Numbered from the stretch's first letter, positions 27,648 through 36,824 are shown. The stretch is DNA of 64,000 bases from Stygiolobus caldivivus (GCF_019704315.1 NZ_AP024597.1:1922001-1986000); one strand, 5' to 3'. Made by a program: numbers and translations. Notes: generated by a model not told the origin, from the sequence alone.

Positions 27648-28839
27648 CGGTTGATGATACTATTTTTATAACGTCATTGTTCTGGAGCTTATAATCGTCT
27701 CCCACTCTCATCTTATTTCTTACATTGATTGCGTATAGGAACCCTTTAGCTAGCTCACTATGTATTTCTAAAGCTAAATCTCTGGGCGTAGAACCTTTTT
27801 TGATAAGAATCGCATCGGGTAAAATGTTACCATTATGATCTGTTAGTTTTTTCTCATCTTCTACTGGATAGACTACTATCATCCCTAAAGCGTCAAAAAC
27901 TGCTGTATTAACAGTCTGTTGAACACCGGTGCTTCCAAATTCTTCCAGTACGTTCTTCCTTATGTATTCTAAGGCGTCTTTTTGCTTTTGAGGTATTGGT
28001 TTTATTATTTTGAATTCTCTTTCACCGGGTATGTACTCTATTATCCCGTTTTTTGATGCTTTCCTTAGTGCTAATTCCGCCTCAGCACTGGTTGGTATTA
28101 CCCACTTATATTTTCTCGTAATTTTTTGGATAAATTGCTTAGCTTCAGGTAAATCAGCTTTGTTAGCAGCTATCACAATTGGTTTAGAAATCTCTCTCAG
28201 CTTCTTGCTAAAATTACGTAAGTCATCTTCACTCCATTGCATTAGTTTTACGTTTTCTAATTTAGTTTGCCGTAGAGTCTCTATTATATGGTATTTATTA
28301 ATTGATAGCCCTGAAAGTTTGGAGAGTAGTTCATCTACGGGATCTTTATTCGATAAGTCTGTAGTTCTTGCGAATTTTTGCCAATCTTTTGATACTATAG
28401 AATAAAACCACTCTTCGATTTCTTTCTCGATGAAACTTATGTCTTCCTCTGGATCTCTAGTACCTGGTTTTACTGGGATTCCTTCCTCATCTGTACTTCC
28501 GCTTGCGTCTATAACGTGAATTAGCACGTCTGCTTTTCTTAGATCATCGAGGAACTTGTTACCTAATCCTCTTCCTTCATGAGCACCTGGAATTAGTCCG
28601 GCTACGTCTACCATTTTGATTGGGATAAATCTATAATCGTTGATACATACAGAGTTTCTAGGATTACATTTAACGTTAAACTCTTTATGAACGCACATTT
28701 GTTTTACGTATGCAATGCCAACATTAGGCTCTATAGTTACAAAAGGTCTATTTGCTATTTCCACTTCTAGCATAGTAGAAGCGGCAAAAAAGGTGCTTTT
28801 TCCTACGTTCGTTTTTCCTATCAGTCCTACAGTTATCAT
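27637..28839 (-). CDS. ychF: YchF/OLA1-related GTP-binding protein with TGS domain
   Basis: 400 aa. G1 GLIGKTNVGKST (residues 5-16), switch VDVAGLIPGAHEGRGLGNKFLDD (about 75-97), NKAD-type AANKADLPEA, and a C-terminal TGS domain (ILIKKGSTPRDLALEIHSEL). Archaeal members of the Obg/YchF branch associate with ribosomes. The gap to the divergent L15e gene is only about 60 bases. Confidence 0.93.
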   Translation of the reverse strand: MITVGLIGKTNVGKSTFFAASTMLEVEIANRPFVTIEPNVGIAYVKQMCVHKEFNVKCNPRNSVCINDYRFIPIKMVDVAGLIPGAHEGRGLGNKFLDDLRKADVLIHVIDASGSTDEEGIPVKPGTRDPEEDISFIEKEIEEWFYSIVSKDWQKFARTTDLSNKDPVDELLSKLSGLSINKYHIIETLRQTKLENVKLMQWSEDDLRNFSKKLREISKPIVIAANKADLPEAKQFIQKITRKYKWVIPTSAEAELALRKASKNGIIEYIPGEREFKIIKPIPQKQKDALEYIRKNVLEEFGSTGVQQTVNTAVFDALGMIVVYPVEDEKKLTDHNGNILPDAILIKKGSTPRDLALEIHSELAKGFLYAINVRNKMRVGDDYKLQNNDVIKIVSSTAKA

Positions 28840-28901
28840 TCAAGATATGATCGGACAAATGAGTTTATTAATTAGTTGTTTATTAAGTGAGTAGAAGAAT
28901 A

Positions 28902-29552
28902 ATGGCATCATCAATGTATAGTTACATCGAGAGCACGTGGCAAAAGGAGGACTGGAAAAGGAACGTGTTGAGGAAAAGGCTCATTGAATGGAGAAAAAGT
29001 GAAGCTGTAGTTAGAATTGAAAAGCCGAGTAGGCTGAACAGAGCTAGAGCAATAGGATATAAGGCTAAACAAGGATTTGTAGTAGTACGAGTTAGGGTTA
29101 GAAGGGGAGGTATGAATAAACCTAGACCTAATAGCGGTAGAAGACCTAAGAGAATGGGTGTTTATGGTTATTCACCGTCCAAAGGATATAGGTGGATAGC
29201 TGAAGAGAGGGCAGCAAGGAAGTTCCCTAACTTAGAAGTCTTGGGAAGTTACTATGTAGGTGAAGATGGTCTATATAAGTACTACGAAATTATTATGGTA
29301 GATCCTTCTCATCCAGTTATCAAGGCAGATCCTAATTTAAAGTGGTTACAAGACTCCGCTAATAGGAGAAGAGTATTTAGAGGGCTAACAAGTGCTGGAA
29401 AGAAAGCTAGAGGACTGAGAAAGAGCAGAGGTCTTAAAGGCACAATAGCACATAAGTGGAAGAAGAAAGAAAAAGAAAGAGAATTAAAGAGAAGGCATGA
29501 AGGTTCAAAGTACTATAGGTTACAGAATTTTGACAAAATACCTGGGAAATGA
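28902..29552 (+). CDS. rpl15e: 50S ribosomal protein L15e
   Basis: 216 aa. [28 protein letters not shown]-type and [18 protein letters not shown] segments and the basic C-terminal half are typical of L15e. GTG 28887 is an upstream in-frame alternative; ATG 28902 (MASSMYSYI) is preferred. First gene of the exosome-proteasome superoperon; its stop overlaps the next start (ATGA). Confidence 0.95.
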   Translation: MASSMYSYIESTWQKEDWKRNVLRKRLIEWRKSEAVVRIEKPSRLNRARAIGYKAKQGFVVVRVRVRRGGMNKPRPNSGRRPKRMGVYGYSPSKGYRWIAEERAARKFPNLEVLGSYYVGEDGLYKYYEIIMVDPSHPVIKADPNLKWLQDSANRRRVFRGLTSAGKKARGLRKSRGLKGTIAHKWKKKEKERELKRRHEGSKYYRLQNFDKIPGK

Positions 29553-29995
29553 AGGTAGCTTTTATTTCAATTTCAGTATTCTGTCACGAAACAGAAGATA
29601 GAAATAAAATTCTAAGTTCATTAGAGTCCTTTTTCTCCCTAAATAACGCAGAAGTTAAAGATAGTATAGTTCAAGGCCATTACGGTAATAAAATCGAAAT
29701 AATAGAGTATAAAATGAAGGGGAAAGAGGCACAAAACATATTTGAGAAAGTACTAAGTTCATTAGATAAGGTAGATCTAATTTTATTAGTATCGACCTTA
29801 CAGTCAAGAACCGATAAGGGAAAGTTACACCTAAGAATTGACAAGCAAAGATTAATAGAAGAAAATAAGATTTTCCTAAGAGATGGGGATGATGTAGTAA
29901 AACTAATAGTGTCGTTTAGAAACTTCAGAAATTCCAACGAAATAATAGAAGAGTTGAAGAACCTTGCTAGTAGAGACATGCGTGAAAACGTCTAG
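29549..29995 (+). CDS. DUF54 RNA-binding protein (COG1325)
   Basis: 148 aa. Family conserved between L15e and Rpp30 in many archaea. Visible core: [41 protein letters not shown], and [31 protein letters not shown]. It is related to ribosomal L5-like folds and is predicted to bind RNA; exact role unknown. Overlaps the Rpp30 gene by 32 bases. Confidence 0.85.
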   Translation: MKVAFISISVFCHETEDRNKILSSLESFFSLNNAEVKDSIVQGHYGNKIEIIEYKMKGKEAQNIFEKVLSSLDKVDLILLVSTLQSRTDKGKLHLRIDKQRLIEENKIFLRDGDDVVKLIVSFRNFRNSNEIIEELKNLASRDMRENV

Positions 29996-30527
29996 GCTCA
30001 AAGAATATGCAGTTAAGTTAGGGTATAATATGATATTACCAGAAGAGGATAAAAGTGAAAATATTTACAGAGTTACAATAGAATCAGATTCAAAGGAAGA
30101 TCTATCCAAGAAGATCCGTAAGATAAAGGATAGTAAGATATTTTTATTTGTTAAGCCTCTTTCATCAGAGGCTCTAAGGTACTCTGTACAAAATTATCAC
30201 GTTAAATCCTTAATCGTTGACAGAAAGAATATACGAATTTTTAGTAAAAAAAGTAATTTAAATTTAATAAAGCAATACGGTAAAATAGTAGAAGTACAAT
30301 TAAAAAACTTAGAAATAGATGTAATTTTTAAAATTATTAATTTTAATAAGTGGATTGAATATCCTATTTTCTCCTCATGTGCAACTACGTTTAATGAGCT
30401 CTGGTCTCCTTTAGAAAAATTTTCGCTGTTAGTAACCTTGGGCGCGAATGAAGGAGATGCCTTAAAGTGGATTTATAATAACCCCTTATTACTACTTGGT
30501 AGAAATGATGCTACAAATATTTATTGA
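29964..30527 (+). CDS. rnp3: RNase P protein subunit Rpp30 (Rnp3)
   Basis: 187 aa, TIM-barrel subunit of archaeal RNase P that together with Pop5 supports the catalytic RNA domain. [22 protein letters not shown] at the N-terminus and PIFSSCATTFNELWSPLEKFSLLVTLG at the C-terminus are characteristic. TTG start inside the DUF54 gene; its 3' end overlaps pop5. The neighbour relation Rpp30-Pop5 is widely conserved and matches their physical complex. Confidence 0.9.
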   Translation: MLVETCVKTSRLKEYAVKLGYNMILPEEDKSENIYRVTIESDSKEDLSKKIRKIKDSKIFLFVKPLSSEALRYSVQNYHVKSLIVDRKNIRIFSKKSNLNLIKQYGKIVEVQLKNLEIDVIFKIINFNKWIEYPIFSSCATTFNELWSPLEKFSLLVTLGANEGDALKWIYNNPLLLLGRNDATNIY

Positions 30528-30924
30528 TCTCATAATATTTGCTTGGCTAATAATACTCAGCTTCTATGTATTAAAGGCTAGAATTATTTATTTTAAAAAA
30601 ATTAAAGCTAAGAAAAATATCAGAGTAAAGCGATATATTATATTTGAGATGATTCCCAAAGCCTATACCCAACCTGAGTTAGAGTTAGCAATTAGAGATG
30701 CAGTTAGGGAATTAGGAGGGAAGATTTGGCTGGAAATATCTAATCCTAAAGTAATTCTAGTATATCAAAATTATGGTGTAATTTCTACCACAAGAGCAGG
30801 ATATAAAGCTGTAATTGCAAGTCTTCCTTTAGTAAAGAGGATAAATGGTGAGGAAGTGCTACTAGTTCCTAGAAGGACAACAGGAAGTTTAAAAAAGGCT
30901 AAAAGGCTAATAGGTATTAGATGA
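30505..30924 (+). CDS. rnp2: RNase P protein subunit Pop5 (Rnp2) with N-terminal membrane segment
   Basis: 139 aa. The Pop5 domain (from about residue 40: RYIIFEMIPKAYTQPELELAIRDAVRELGG ... KVILVYQNYGVISTTRAGYKAVIASL ... TTGSLKKAKRL) is clear. It is preceded by about 25 strongly hydrophobic residues (LQIFIDLIIFAWLIILSFYVL) and a Lys-rich stop-transfer-like KKIKAKKN. There is no ATG, GTG or TTG between this segment and the domain, so it must be translated. Candidate starts are TTG 30496, ATG 30505 or 30508. Overlaps the end of rnp3. Confidence 0.88.
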   Translation: MMLQIFIDLIIFAWLIILSFYVLKARIIYFKKIKAKKNIRVKRYIIFEMIPKAYTQPELELAIRDAVRELGGKIWLEISNPKVILVYQNYGVISTTRAGYKAVIASLPLVKRINGEEVLLVPRRTTGSLKKAKRLIGIR

Positions 30925-30973
30925 TGACGCCGTCCCAGACTGTAAGCATGATGTGTACGCGACGAGCTGAATA
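30919..30973 (+). ncRNA. C/D box sRNA (ribose-methylation guide)
   Basis: C box ATGATGA at 30921-30927, near-consensus D' CTGT at 30940-30943, C' ATGATGT at 30948-30954, D box CTGA at 30967-30970. Both guide spacers are exactly 12 bases (30928-30939 and 30955-30966) and the D'-C' spacer is 4, as in archaeal dual guides. The C box overlaps the pop5 stop codon TGA (30922-30924). Predicted targets by the D+5 rule: the complement of GTACGCGACGAG (methylated U) and of CGCCGTCCCAGA (methylated G). Targets not searched. Confidence 0.75.
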
Positions 30974-31017
30974 ACACTTTTTTACCTACAGTATCAACTC
31001 ATATTTGGGAGAAAAAA

Positions 31018-31746
31018 TTGGCATTTGGACCTGCAGCAATGGGATATGATAGGGCTATAACTATATTCTCTCCTGATGGGTCTTTATACCAAGTAGACTA
31101 TGCGTTTGAAGCAGTGAGAAAAGGATGGACTACTTTGGGAGTAAAGACAAAGTCAGCAGTAGTCCTACTGTCTGAAAAGAAGAAAGCTACACAATTATTG
31201 GATGTTGATAACATAGAAAAAGTTTACCTACTTGATGACCATGTAGGGTGTAGTTTCGCTGGGCTTGCATCTGACGGAAGAATACTTATTGATTATGCTA
31301 GGTCTCAAGCACTCCAGCATAGACTGGTTTATGACGAACCCATAAATATTGACTACCTTACAAAATTAGTTGCAGATATAAAACAAGCATATACTCAACA
31401 CGGCGGGGTAAGACCTTTCGGAGTAGCGTTAATAATAGGTGGAGTTGATAAAGGTGGTGTGCCTAAACTTCTTATGACTGAGCCTAGCGGTCAATTTATG
31501 CCTTACTATGCAGTGGCTATAGGGCAAGGTGGTTCAACAGCCACTGAATATTTTGAGAAAAACTATAAGGAAGATCTAAATGTAGAAGACACAATACTCC
31601 TTGCTCTTAGGGCCCTAGCATCAACATTAAAACCGGGAGAAAAACTTACGCCTTCTACTGTAGAACTGGGATATGCTACCACAGATGTGGGGGTATTCAG
31701 AAAGATGTCTGTTGAAGAAAAGGTATCTATTCTTCAGAAGTTATAG
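31018..31746 (+). CDS. psmA: 20S proteasome alpha subunit
   Basis: 242 aa. N-terminal GYDRAITIFSPDGSLYQVDYAFEAV is the alpha signature that gates the ring pore, and GVDKGGVPKLLMTEPSGQFMPYYAVAIG follows. TTG start with GGGAGA 6 bases upstream. Between it and pop5 lies the C/D sRNA. The alpha gene is followed by SBDS and the exosome genes, the classical arrangement predicted by Koonin and colleagues. Confidence 0.97.
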   Translation: MAFGPAAMGYDRAITIFSPDGSLYQVDYAFEAVRKGWTTLGVKTKSAVVLLSEKKKATQLLDVDNIEKVYLLDDHVGCSFAGLASDGRILIDYARSQALQHRLVYDEPINIDYLTKLVADIKQAYTQHGGVRPFGVALIIGGVDKGGVPKLLMTEPSGQFMPYYAVAIGQGGSTATEYFEKNYKEDLNVEDTILLALRALASTLKPGEKLTPSTVELGYATTDVGVFRKMSVEEKVSILQKL

Positions 31747-31763
31747 GAGGCGTTTAAAAATAT

Positions 31764-32465
31764 ATGACAAAGAAAGAAGAAATGGTTATTGCTAAGTACG
31801 AGCACGGAGGAGAGCGATTTGAAATTTTAGTAAGACCTAAAGAAGCTATGGATTTAAGGAACGGAAAAAGCGTAAGTTTGTCTGATATAGTTGTCTCTGA
31901 TACAATATATAAGGATGTAAAAAAAGGTTTAAAAGCATCGCCTTCTTCTCTGAAGAAAGTCTTTGGGACTACAGATTTCGAAGAAATAGCAAGACAAATT
32001 ATATTAAAGGGTGAGATCCCTCTTACAGCAGAACAAAGAAAGGAAATTTTGGAAAATAAAAGGAAGCAAGTAATAGACTATATTGCCAGAAATGCTATAG
32101 ACCCAAAAACTAATTTACCAATCCCCAGAACTAGAATAGAAATGGCAATGGAACAAGCTAAGGTGCAGATCGATCCTAATAAAGACGTAGAAGGACAAGC
32201 TCTTCAGGTGGTAAGAGAGATTGCTAAAGTTATCCCTATAAAAATTGCTAAGGCGTTGATTGAAATAAAGGTGGATCCGAAGTACAGTTCTAAGGTTAAA
32301 TCGCAGTTACATAACTTAGGAGAGGTAAAGAAATCTAATTGGTTAGGAGACGGGACGTTAATTGCTGAGATAGAAATTCCAGCTGGAGCACAACAGGAAG
32401 TGATAGATAAGCTTAATTCCCTAACTAAAGGAGAAGTCGAAGTTAAGATTATGCAGGTGAAGTAA
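31764..32465 (+). CDS. sdo1: SBDS/Sdo1 ribosome maturation factor
   Basis: 233 aa, three domains. MVIAKYEHGGERFEILVRPKEAMDLRNG (N-terminal FYSH domain), GTTDFEEIARQIILKGEIPLTAEQRKE and a ferredoxin-like C-terminus. SBDS removes the anti-association factor aIF6 from 50S subunits with EF-2-type GTPases. GGAGG at 31746-31750 is 13 bases before the ATG. Confidence 0.96.
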   Translation: MTKKEEMVIAKYEHGGERFEILVRPKEAMDLRNGKSVSLSDIVVSDTIYKDVKKGLKASPSSLKKVFGTTDFEEIARQIILKGEIPLTAEQRKEILENKRKQVIDYIARNAIDPKTNLPIPRTRIEMAMEQAKVQIDPNKDVEGQALQVVREIAKVIPIKIAKALIEIKVDPKYSSKVKSQLHNLGEVKKSNWLGDGTLIAEIEIPAGAQQEVIDKLNSLTKGEVEVKIMQVK

Positions 32466-32466
32466 A

Positions 32467-33222
32467 GTGGTCGAAAATGCGGCTCCAAAAATTTTCTACC
32501 AAGATAGATCTATTGTGACACCAGGAGATTTAATCGCAGAGGGTGACTTACAAGTATCATGGTCTCCTTATTTTTACAAGATAGGGAATAAGTATTATTC
32601 AGCGATAACAGGCCTTTTAAGTGTTAAGGAAGGAAATGTATTTGAAGTTATCCCATTAGAAGGACAGCATTACTATCCTAGAATAGGAGATACGGTGTTA
32701 GGACTGATAGAAGACATAGAAATTTATGGATGGGTTGCTGATATCAAATCATTTTATTCAGCTTATCTACCTGCTTCATCGTTGCTTGGAAGGGCTATAA
32801 CCCCAGGTGAAGACCTAAGGCGTTTCTTGAATATAGGAGATTACGTAATAGCTAAAGTAGAGGCCTTTGATAGGACTATTAACCCGGTTCTTACTGTTAA
32901 AGGTAAAGGACTTGGTCGAGTCTCATCTGGAGTAGTGGTAGAAATATCACCAGCTAAGGTTCCAAGAGTTATCGGTAAGAATAAGAGTATGTTAGAAGTT
33001 TTAACATCAGAAACCGGTTGTGATGTTCAAGTTGCTCAAAATGGAAGGATTTTGATAAAATGTGCAAATAGCTTAAGCGAGGAAGCATTAGTTAGTGCTA
33101 TTAATATAATCCAATCAGAATCTCATATAAAAGGCTTAACAGAAAGAATAAGAGCTTATTTGAGAGAGAAATTAGGTGGGAGTAGAAATGATGCAAGTGC
33201 AGAAGCCAAGGCTAATACTTGA
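32467..33222 (+). CDS. rrp4: Exosome RNA-binding cap subunit Rrp4
   Basis: 251 aa. N-terminal domain ([13 protein letters not shown]), S1 domain (~70-140: [21 protein letters not shown]) and KH domain with [21 protein letters not shown] (~163-184). Rrp4 caps the Rrp41/Rrp42 ring and recruits poly(A)-rich RNA. GTG start, 1 base after SBDS. It overlaps rrp41 by 35 bases. Confidence 0.95.
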   Translation: MVENAAPKIFYQDRSIVTPGDLIAEGDLQVSWSPYFYKIGNKYYSAITGLLSVKEGNVFEVIPLEGQHYYPRIGDTVLGLIEDIEIYGWVADIKSFYSAYLPASSLLGRAITPGEDLRRFLNIGDYVIAKVEAFDRTINPVLTVKGKGLGRVSSGVVVEISPAKVPRVIGKNKSMLEVLTSETGCDVQVAQNGRILIKCANSLSEEALVSAINIIQSESHIKGLTERIRAYLREKLGGSRNDASAEAKANT

Positions 33223-33919
33223 GAACGGTTTAAGGACTGACGGAAGAAGACCAGACGAAATGAGACCTATTAAAATAGAATTAGGCGTACTAAAAAACGC
33301 AGACGGTTCAGCTATCTTTGAAATGGGTAATACTAAAGTACTAGCTGCTGTATATGGACCAAAGGAGATGCATCCAAGGCATTTAGCATTACCAGACAGA
33401 GCTTCTTTGAGGGTCAGATATCATATGACGCCGTTTTCTACAGATGAAAGGAAAAACCCAGCTCCGAGCAGACGTGAAATTGAGTTATCAAAAGTTATAA
33501 GAGAGGCTTTAGAATCAGCAGTCTTAACAGAATTATTTCCTAGAACGGTGATAGATGTCTTTATGGAAGTATTACAAGCAGACGCGGGTACCAGGCTAGT
33601 TTCTTTGATGGCAGCGTCAATGGCATTGGCAGACGCGGGTATTCCTATGAGAGACCTGATAGCGGGAGTAGCTGTAGGTAAAGCAGATGGAGTAATAGTT
33701 CTTGATCTTAATGAACCAGAAGATATGTGGGGCGAAGCTGATATGCCTGTTGCTATGCTTCCTTCCTTAGGTCAAGTGGCTTTACTCCAGCTGAATGGTA
33801 ACATGACGCCTGACGAATTTAGGAAAGGCTTAGAATTAGTACAAAAGGGTATAACAGAAATTTATAATCTTCAAAAAGAGGCATTAAGGAAAAAATACGC
33901 TGAATACAAGGAGGAGTAA
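33188..33919 (+). CDS. rrp41: Exosome catalytic subunit Rrp41
   Basis: 243-aa RNase PH-fold phosphorolytic 3'-5' exonuclease. [52 protein letters not shown] and [14 protein letters not shown]-like [14 protein letters not shown] carry the active-site Asp. Close to S. solfataricus Rrp41. ATG 33188 is chosen over GTG 33176 and lies inside rrp4. Confidence 0.96.
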   Translation: MMQVQKPRLILENGLRTDGRRPDEMRPIKIELGVLKNADGSAIFEMGNTKVLAAVYGPKEMHPRHLALPDRASLRVRYHMTPFSTDERKNPAPSRREIELSKVIREALESAVLTELFPRTVIDVFMEVLQADAGTRLVSLMAASMALADAGIPMRDLIAGVAVGKADGVIVLDLNEPEDMWGEADMPVAMLPSLGQVALLQLNGNMTPDEFRKGLELVQKGITEIYNLQKEALRKKYAEYKEE

Positions 33920-33920
33920 C

Positions 33921-34748
33921 ATGTCTGTTACACCGTCTAATCAAAACATTGTACCTATTGTTAAAAAAGAGAGTATATTAGCGTCATTAGAAAGGGGAGT
34001 TAGGACTGACGGTAGGAAACTAAATGAGTATAGGCGACTATCAATTACTTTAGGATATGCTAAAAAAGCAGAAGGCTCGGCACTAGTTAAACTGGGAGAT
34101 ACTACCGTACTAGCGGGTGTAAAGTTAGAAGAGGAAGAGCCTTTTCCTGATACGCCTAATCAAGGAAACTTAGTAGTTAACGTAGAACTTTTACCGTTAG
34201 CCTATGAGACTTTTGAGCCTGGACCTCCTGACGAGAACGCAATTGAATTGGCCAGAGTAGTAGATAGAAGTCTAAGGGATTCAAAAGCTGTAGATTTATC
34301 TAAATTAGTGATAGTTCCGGGCAAAAGAGTATGGACAGCATGGGTTGATGTATACGTTCTTAATTACGATGGAAATATACTTGATGCTTGTACTTTAGCT
34401 GCAGTTGCCGCACTATACAATACGAAATTACCTAAAATAGAAGGGGATGGCGATAATATTCATGTTGTAAGAGAAGAGAAGACAGATATTATACCCATAA
34501 ATTATCCGGTAGTTACTGTCACTACAGCTAAGATAGGTAACCACATTATAGTGGATCCTAATATAGATGAAGAAAGTATAGCTGATGTAAAACTTTCTAT
34601 ATCATATACTAGGGATAACAGAATAGTTGGAATGCAGAAAAACTTTAGTGGAAACCTAACATTGCAAGACGTAGATATGATGGAAAACATTAGTAGGTCT
34701 GCCGCTCAGTATTTATTCGAAGAACTTAAAAAGTATCTTAACTTTTAA
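33921..34748 (+). CDS. rrp42: Exosome subunit Rrp42
   Basis: 275-aa RNase PH-fold subunit that forms the alternating hexamer with Rrp41 and completes its active site, without catalytic residues of its own. RGVRTDGRKLNEYRRLSITLGYAKKAEGSALVKLGDT and LEPGPPDENAIELARVVDRSLRDS. Starts 1 base after the rrp41 stop; GAGGAG ribosome site in the end of rrp41. Confidence 0.96.
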   Translation: MSVTPSNQNIVPIVKKESILASLERGVRTDGRKLNEYRRLSITLGYAKKAEGSALVKLGDTTVLAGVKLEEEEPFPDTPNQGNLVVNVELLPLAYETFEPGPPDENAIELARVVDRSLRDSKAVDLSKLVIVPGKRVWTAWVDVYVLNYDGNILDACTLAAVAALYNTKLPKIEGDGDNIHVVREEKTDIIPINYPVVTVTTAKIGNHIIVDPNIDEESIADVKLSISYTRDNRIVGMQKNFSGNLTLQDVDMMENISRSAAQYLFEELKKYLNF

Positions 34749-34761
34749 AATGTGAGAAAAT

Positions 34762-34974
34762 ATGGGAAAGGTTACTGGAATAGCTGGCAGGTTCGGCGCT
34801 AGATACGGTTCTTCCCTAAGGAAGAAATGGAAGGAAATAATGGAGAAGAGGTATAAAGATTATCAGTGCCCTGTATGTAAGACTTCTGGCAAAGTAGTCA
34901 GAGTAGCTTCTGGTATTTGGTATTGTGAAAAATGTGGTGCAAAGTGGGCGGGGCTTGCCTATACCCCGTACTAG
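34762..34974 (+). CDS. rpl37ae: 50S ribosomal protein L37Ae
   Basis: 70 aa with a zinc ribbon CPVC ... CEKC: GRFGARYGSSLRKKWKEIMEKR, YQCPVCKTSGKVVRVASGIWYCEKCG. A ribosomal protein of archaea and eukaryotes. In several archaea rpoP follows it; here no Rpo12 reading frame is found, the Brix gene begins inside it instead. Confidence 0.95.
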   Translation: MGKVTGIAGRFGARYGSSLRKKWKEIMEKRYKDYQCPVCKTSGKVVRVASGIWYCEKCGAKWAGLAYTPY

Positions 34975-35494
34975 AGTTATTCTAACATCTTCAAGAGATG
35001 CACCTTTAAGAGTAAGATCTTTTTTAAATGAGCTTGAGTACGTTATACCTTTCTCAAAGCGTATAAATAGAGGTAGACAAAACTTAGAATCAATTATCTA
35101 CAAAGCTAGACTTTTTCAGGCTTCATATCTTATTATAATCGGAATTAAAAAAGGTAACCCGTCATCATTCGTAGTATATGATCTTTATACTTCATCTATA
35201 AAATATAAGTTAAGGATTTTTGGTATAACTTTAGTAAACGAAATACGTAATGATAAGGTTAAAACTGAGAGGATCAAGAGGGGGTGTATTGGCTCACTTG
35301 ATGATGACGAAATCAGGCATATGTTTATTGATCTGGGTTATTATTCTCTGTCTAAATGTGATGCATATGTTTCTGGTAAAATCGTGATATTAGGGGATCG
35401 TTTTAAGAAATTATATGAGATAAAATTCCTTGATTATAAAAATAACATTTTAGGTCCGATAATTCGTTTTATATACGATGAAAGTTCAAATTGA
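34955..35494 (+). CDS. Brix-domain ribosome biogenesis protein
   Basis: 179 aa. Archaeal Imp4/Brix-like protein: PRTRVILTSSRDAPLRVRSFLNELEYVIP at the N-terminus, FQASYLIIIGIKKGNPSSFVVYDLY and [18 protein letters not shown] at the end. It probably acts in large-subunit or pre-rRNA assembly. The open frame reaches back to ATG 34925 in the L37Ae gene, but TTG 34955 gives the expected N-terminus. Overlaps pcc1 by 17 bases. Confidence 0.85.
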   Translation: MPIPRTRVILTSSRDAPLRVRSFLNELEYVIPFSKRINRGRQNLESIIYKARLFQASYLIIIGIKKGNPSSFVVYDLYTSSIKYKLRIFGITLVNEIRNDKVKTERIKRGCIGSLDDDEIRHMFIDLGYYSLSKCDAYVSGKIVILGDRFKKLYEIKFLDYKNNILGPIIRFIYDESSN

Positions 35495-35741
35495 GATAAA
35501 AATTGATGAAGTAGATGGCGAGCTAAAAAAGGTTATATTTAATTCTATACTTATTGAGCAGTTAGATCAAAAAATAGTTAAAATTGATAGAAATAATGCT
35601 AGTTTACTAATTGTTGCCAACTCTTTGAGTAGGGGAAGAGCTATAATGAACTCTTATATATCTTGGATATACACAATAATAGAGACATTAAATAAGGTGA
35701 AAAATAATGACCGAAAGAATTCCCCCGGAGTTAAAAGCTGA
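35478..35741 (+). CDS. pcc1: KEOPS subunit Pcc1
   Basis: 87 aa. The small dimerising platform of the KEOPS t6A complex: [33 protein letters not shown] is the family signature (R..A..NS...W). Between the Brix gene and prefoldin, overlapping both. With Cgi121 at 3636 this is the second KEOPS gene in the window. Confidence 0.85.
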   Translation: MKVQIEIKIDEVDGELKKVIFNSILIEQLDQKIVKIDRNNASLLIVANSLSRGRAIMNSYISWIYTIIETLNKVKNNDRKNSPGVKS

Positions 35742-36084
35742 AATTGTAAAGCTTCAGCAATTACAAGACCAGCTTAATAGGGTTTTAACAGAAAAAAGTG
35801 TTATAGATAATCAATTGAGAGAAGTAAATAAAGTGTTACAAGAGTTAACACAGCTACCTTCAGATGCCACTGTTTATAAAATGGTCGGGAATTTACTGGT
35901 TAAAGTAAATAAAGACGATGTCCAGAAAGAATTAGATGAGCAAAAGACTATTTTAGAGTTAAGGTCAAGGACATATCAAAATCAGGAAGCTAAACTTAGG
36001 GCTCAACTTGAAGAGAGACAAAAGAAGGTTAATGAGCTGATGGCTAAATACTATCCACAAGGTGGCGGAGTGCCAAAGGCTTAA
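35707..36084 (+). CDS. pfdB: Prefoldin subunit beta
   Basis: 125 aa, two long coiled-coil helices joined by a beta hairpin ([27 protein letters not shown] is the central hairpin part). With the alpha subunit it forms the hexamer that delivers unfolded proteins to the thermosome, encoded at 5693. ATG 35707 lies in the 3' end of pcc1 with GGTGAAAA upstream. Last gene of the superoperon. Confidence 0.95.
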   Translation: MTERIPPELKAEIVKLQQLQDQLNRVLTEKSVIDNQLREVNKVLQELTQLPSDATVYKMVGNLLVKVNKDDVQKELDEQKTILELRSRTYQNQEAKLRAQLEERQKKVNELMAKYYPQGGGVPKA

Positions 36085-36111
36085 GTAGTTATCTTAGTGA
36101 TTTTTTATAAT

Positions 36112-36822
36112 GTGTTACGTATATACGCTGATTATCGGGAAAAAGAAAGCGGAATCCCTGACTTGCTTAGAGAATTAGGTGCAGTTGTTGTACTAGAAAA
36201 TTTAAGTGTAGCCGATTATGTTATATCAGAAAAAATCGGAATAGAGCGGAAATCAGTTACTGATTTAGTCTCTTCTGTGTTCGATAAAAGGTTTTTTGAT
36301 CAACTATCTAGGCTAAAAGAGGTTTATGAAAAACCTGTTTTACTCATAGAAGGAAAACTGGACTATATAAAAAATATAACCGACAGATGGAATGCAATTA
36401 GTGCTGCGATAATTTCAGCAGTGTTTGATTTAGATATAAAGGTTATATACTCAATGACTAAAAGAGATAGCGCTTATATTCTGTATAAAATAGCAGATAA
36501 AGCGTTCTCTAGTCCTCAAGATAACCAGAAAGGTGTTATTAATTTACATGATAAACCAAAATTTGAAAACCTGAGAGATATGCAATTATATGTAATAGAG
36601 TCTTTACCTTACGTCGGATCTAAATTAGCTCCTAAGTTATTAGAAAAGTTTGGATCAATAGAAGAAGTGTGTAAAGCTTCGGTATCTGAATTAGAGAAAG
36701 TGATAGGAAGTAGAAAAAGGGCTGAAGAAATTTATAAGGTACTCCACACAAAATATAAAAGCGTAGAAGAAAATAATTCTAAGCAGGATAAAAAAACAAG
36801 GGGAATATTGGATTTTTTATAG
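36112..36822 (+). CDS. xpf: XPF/Mus81-family structure-specific endonuclease (short crenarchaeal type)
   Basis: 236 aa. Nuclease motifs: RIYADYREKESGIPDLL, VADYVISEKIGIERKSVTDLVSSV (ERKxxxD) and PVLLIEGK; C-terminal tandem helix-hairpin-helix ESLPYVGSKLAPKLLEKFGSIEEV. No helicase domain, as in crenarchaea. The last residues RGILDFL form a PCNA-interacting peptide. GTG 36112 is chosen (conserved N-terminus LRIYAD); GTG 36097 also possible. Convergent with trxB, 2 bases between stops. Confidence 0.94.
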   Translation: MLRIYADYREKESGIPDLLRELGAVVVLENLSVADYVISEKIGIERKSVTDLVSSVFDKRFFDQLSRLKEVYEKPVLLIEGKLDYIKNITDRWNAISAAIISAVFDLDIKVIYSMTKRDSAYILYKIADKAFSSPQDNQKGVINLHDKPKFENLRDMQLYVIESLPYVGSKLAPKLLEKFGSIEEVCKASVSELEKVIGSRKRAEEIYKVLHTKYKSVEENNSKQDKKTRGILDFL

Positions 36823-36824
36823 GA

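Noticed and set aside
27640-27665. GTTGATGA near the end of the nucleotidylyltransferase gene as a C box of an sRNA
   Set aside because: No D or D' box at a plausible distance, and it lies in coding sequence of two convergent genes.
36823-36824. Missing genes between xpf and trxB
   Set aside because: The stops of the convergent genes are 2 bases apart; nothing fits there.
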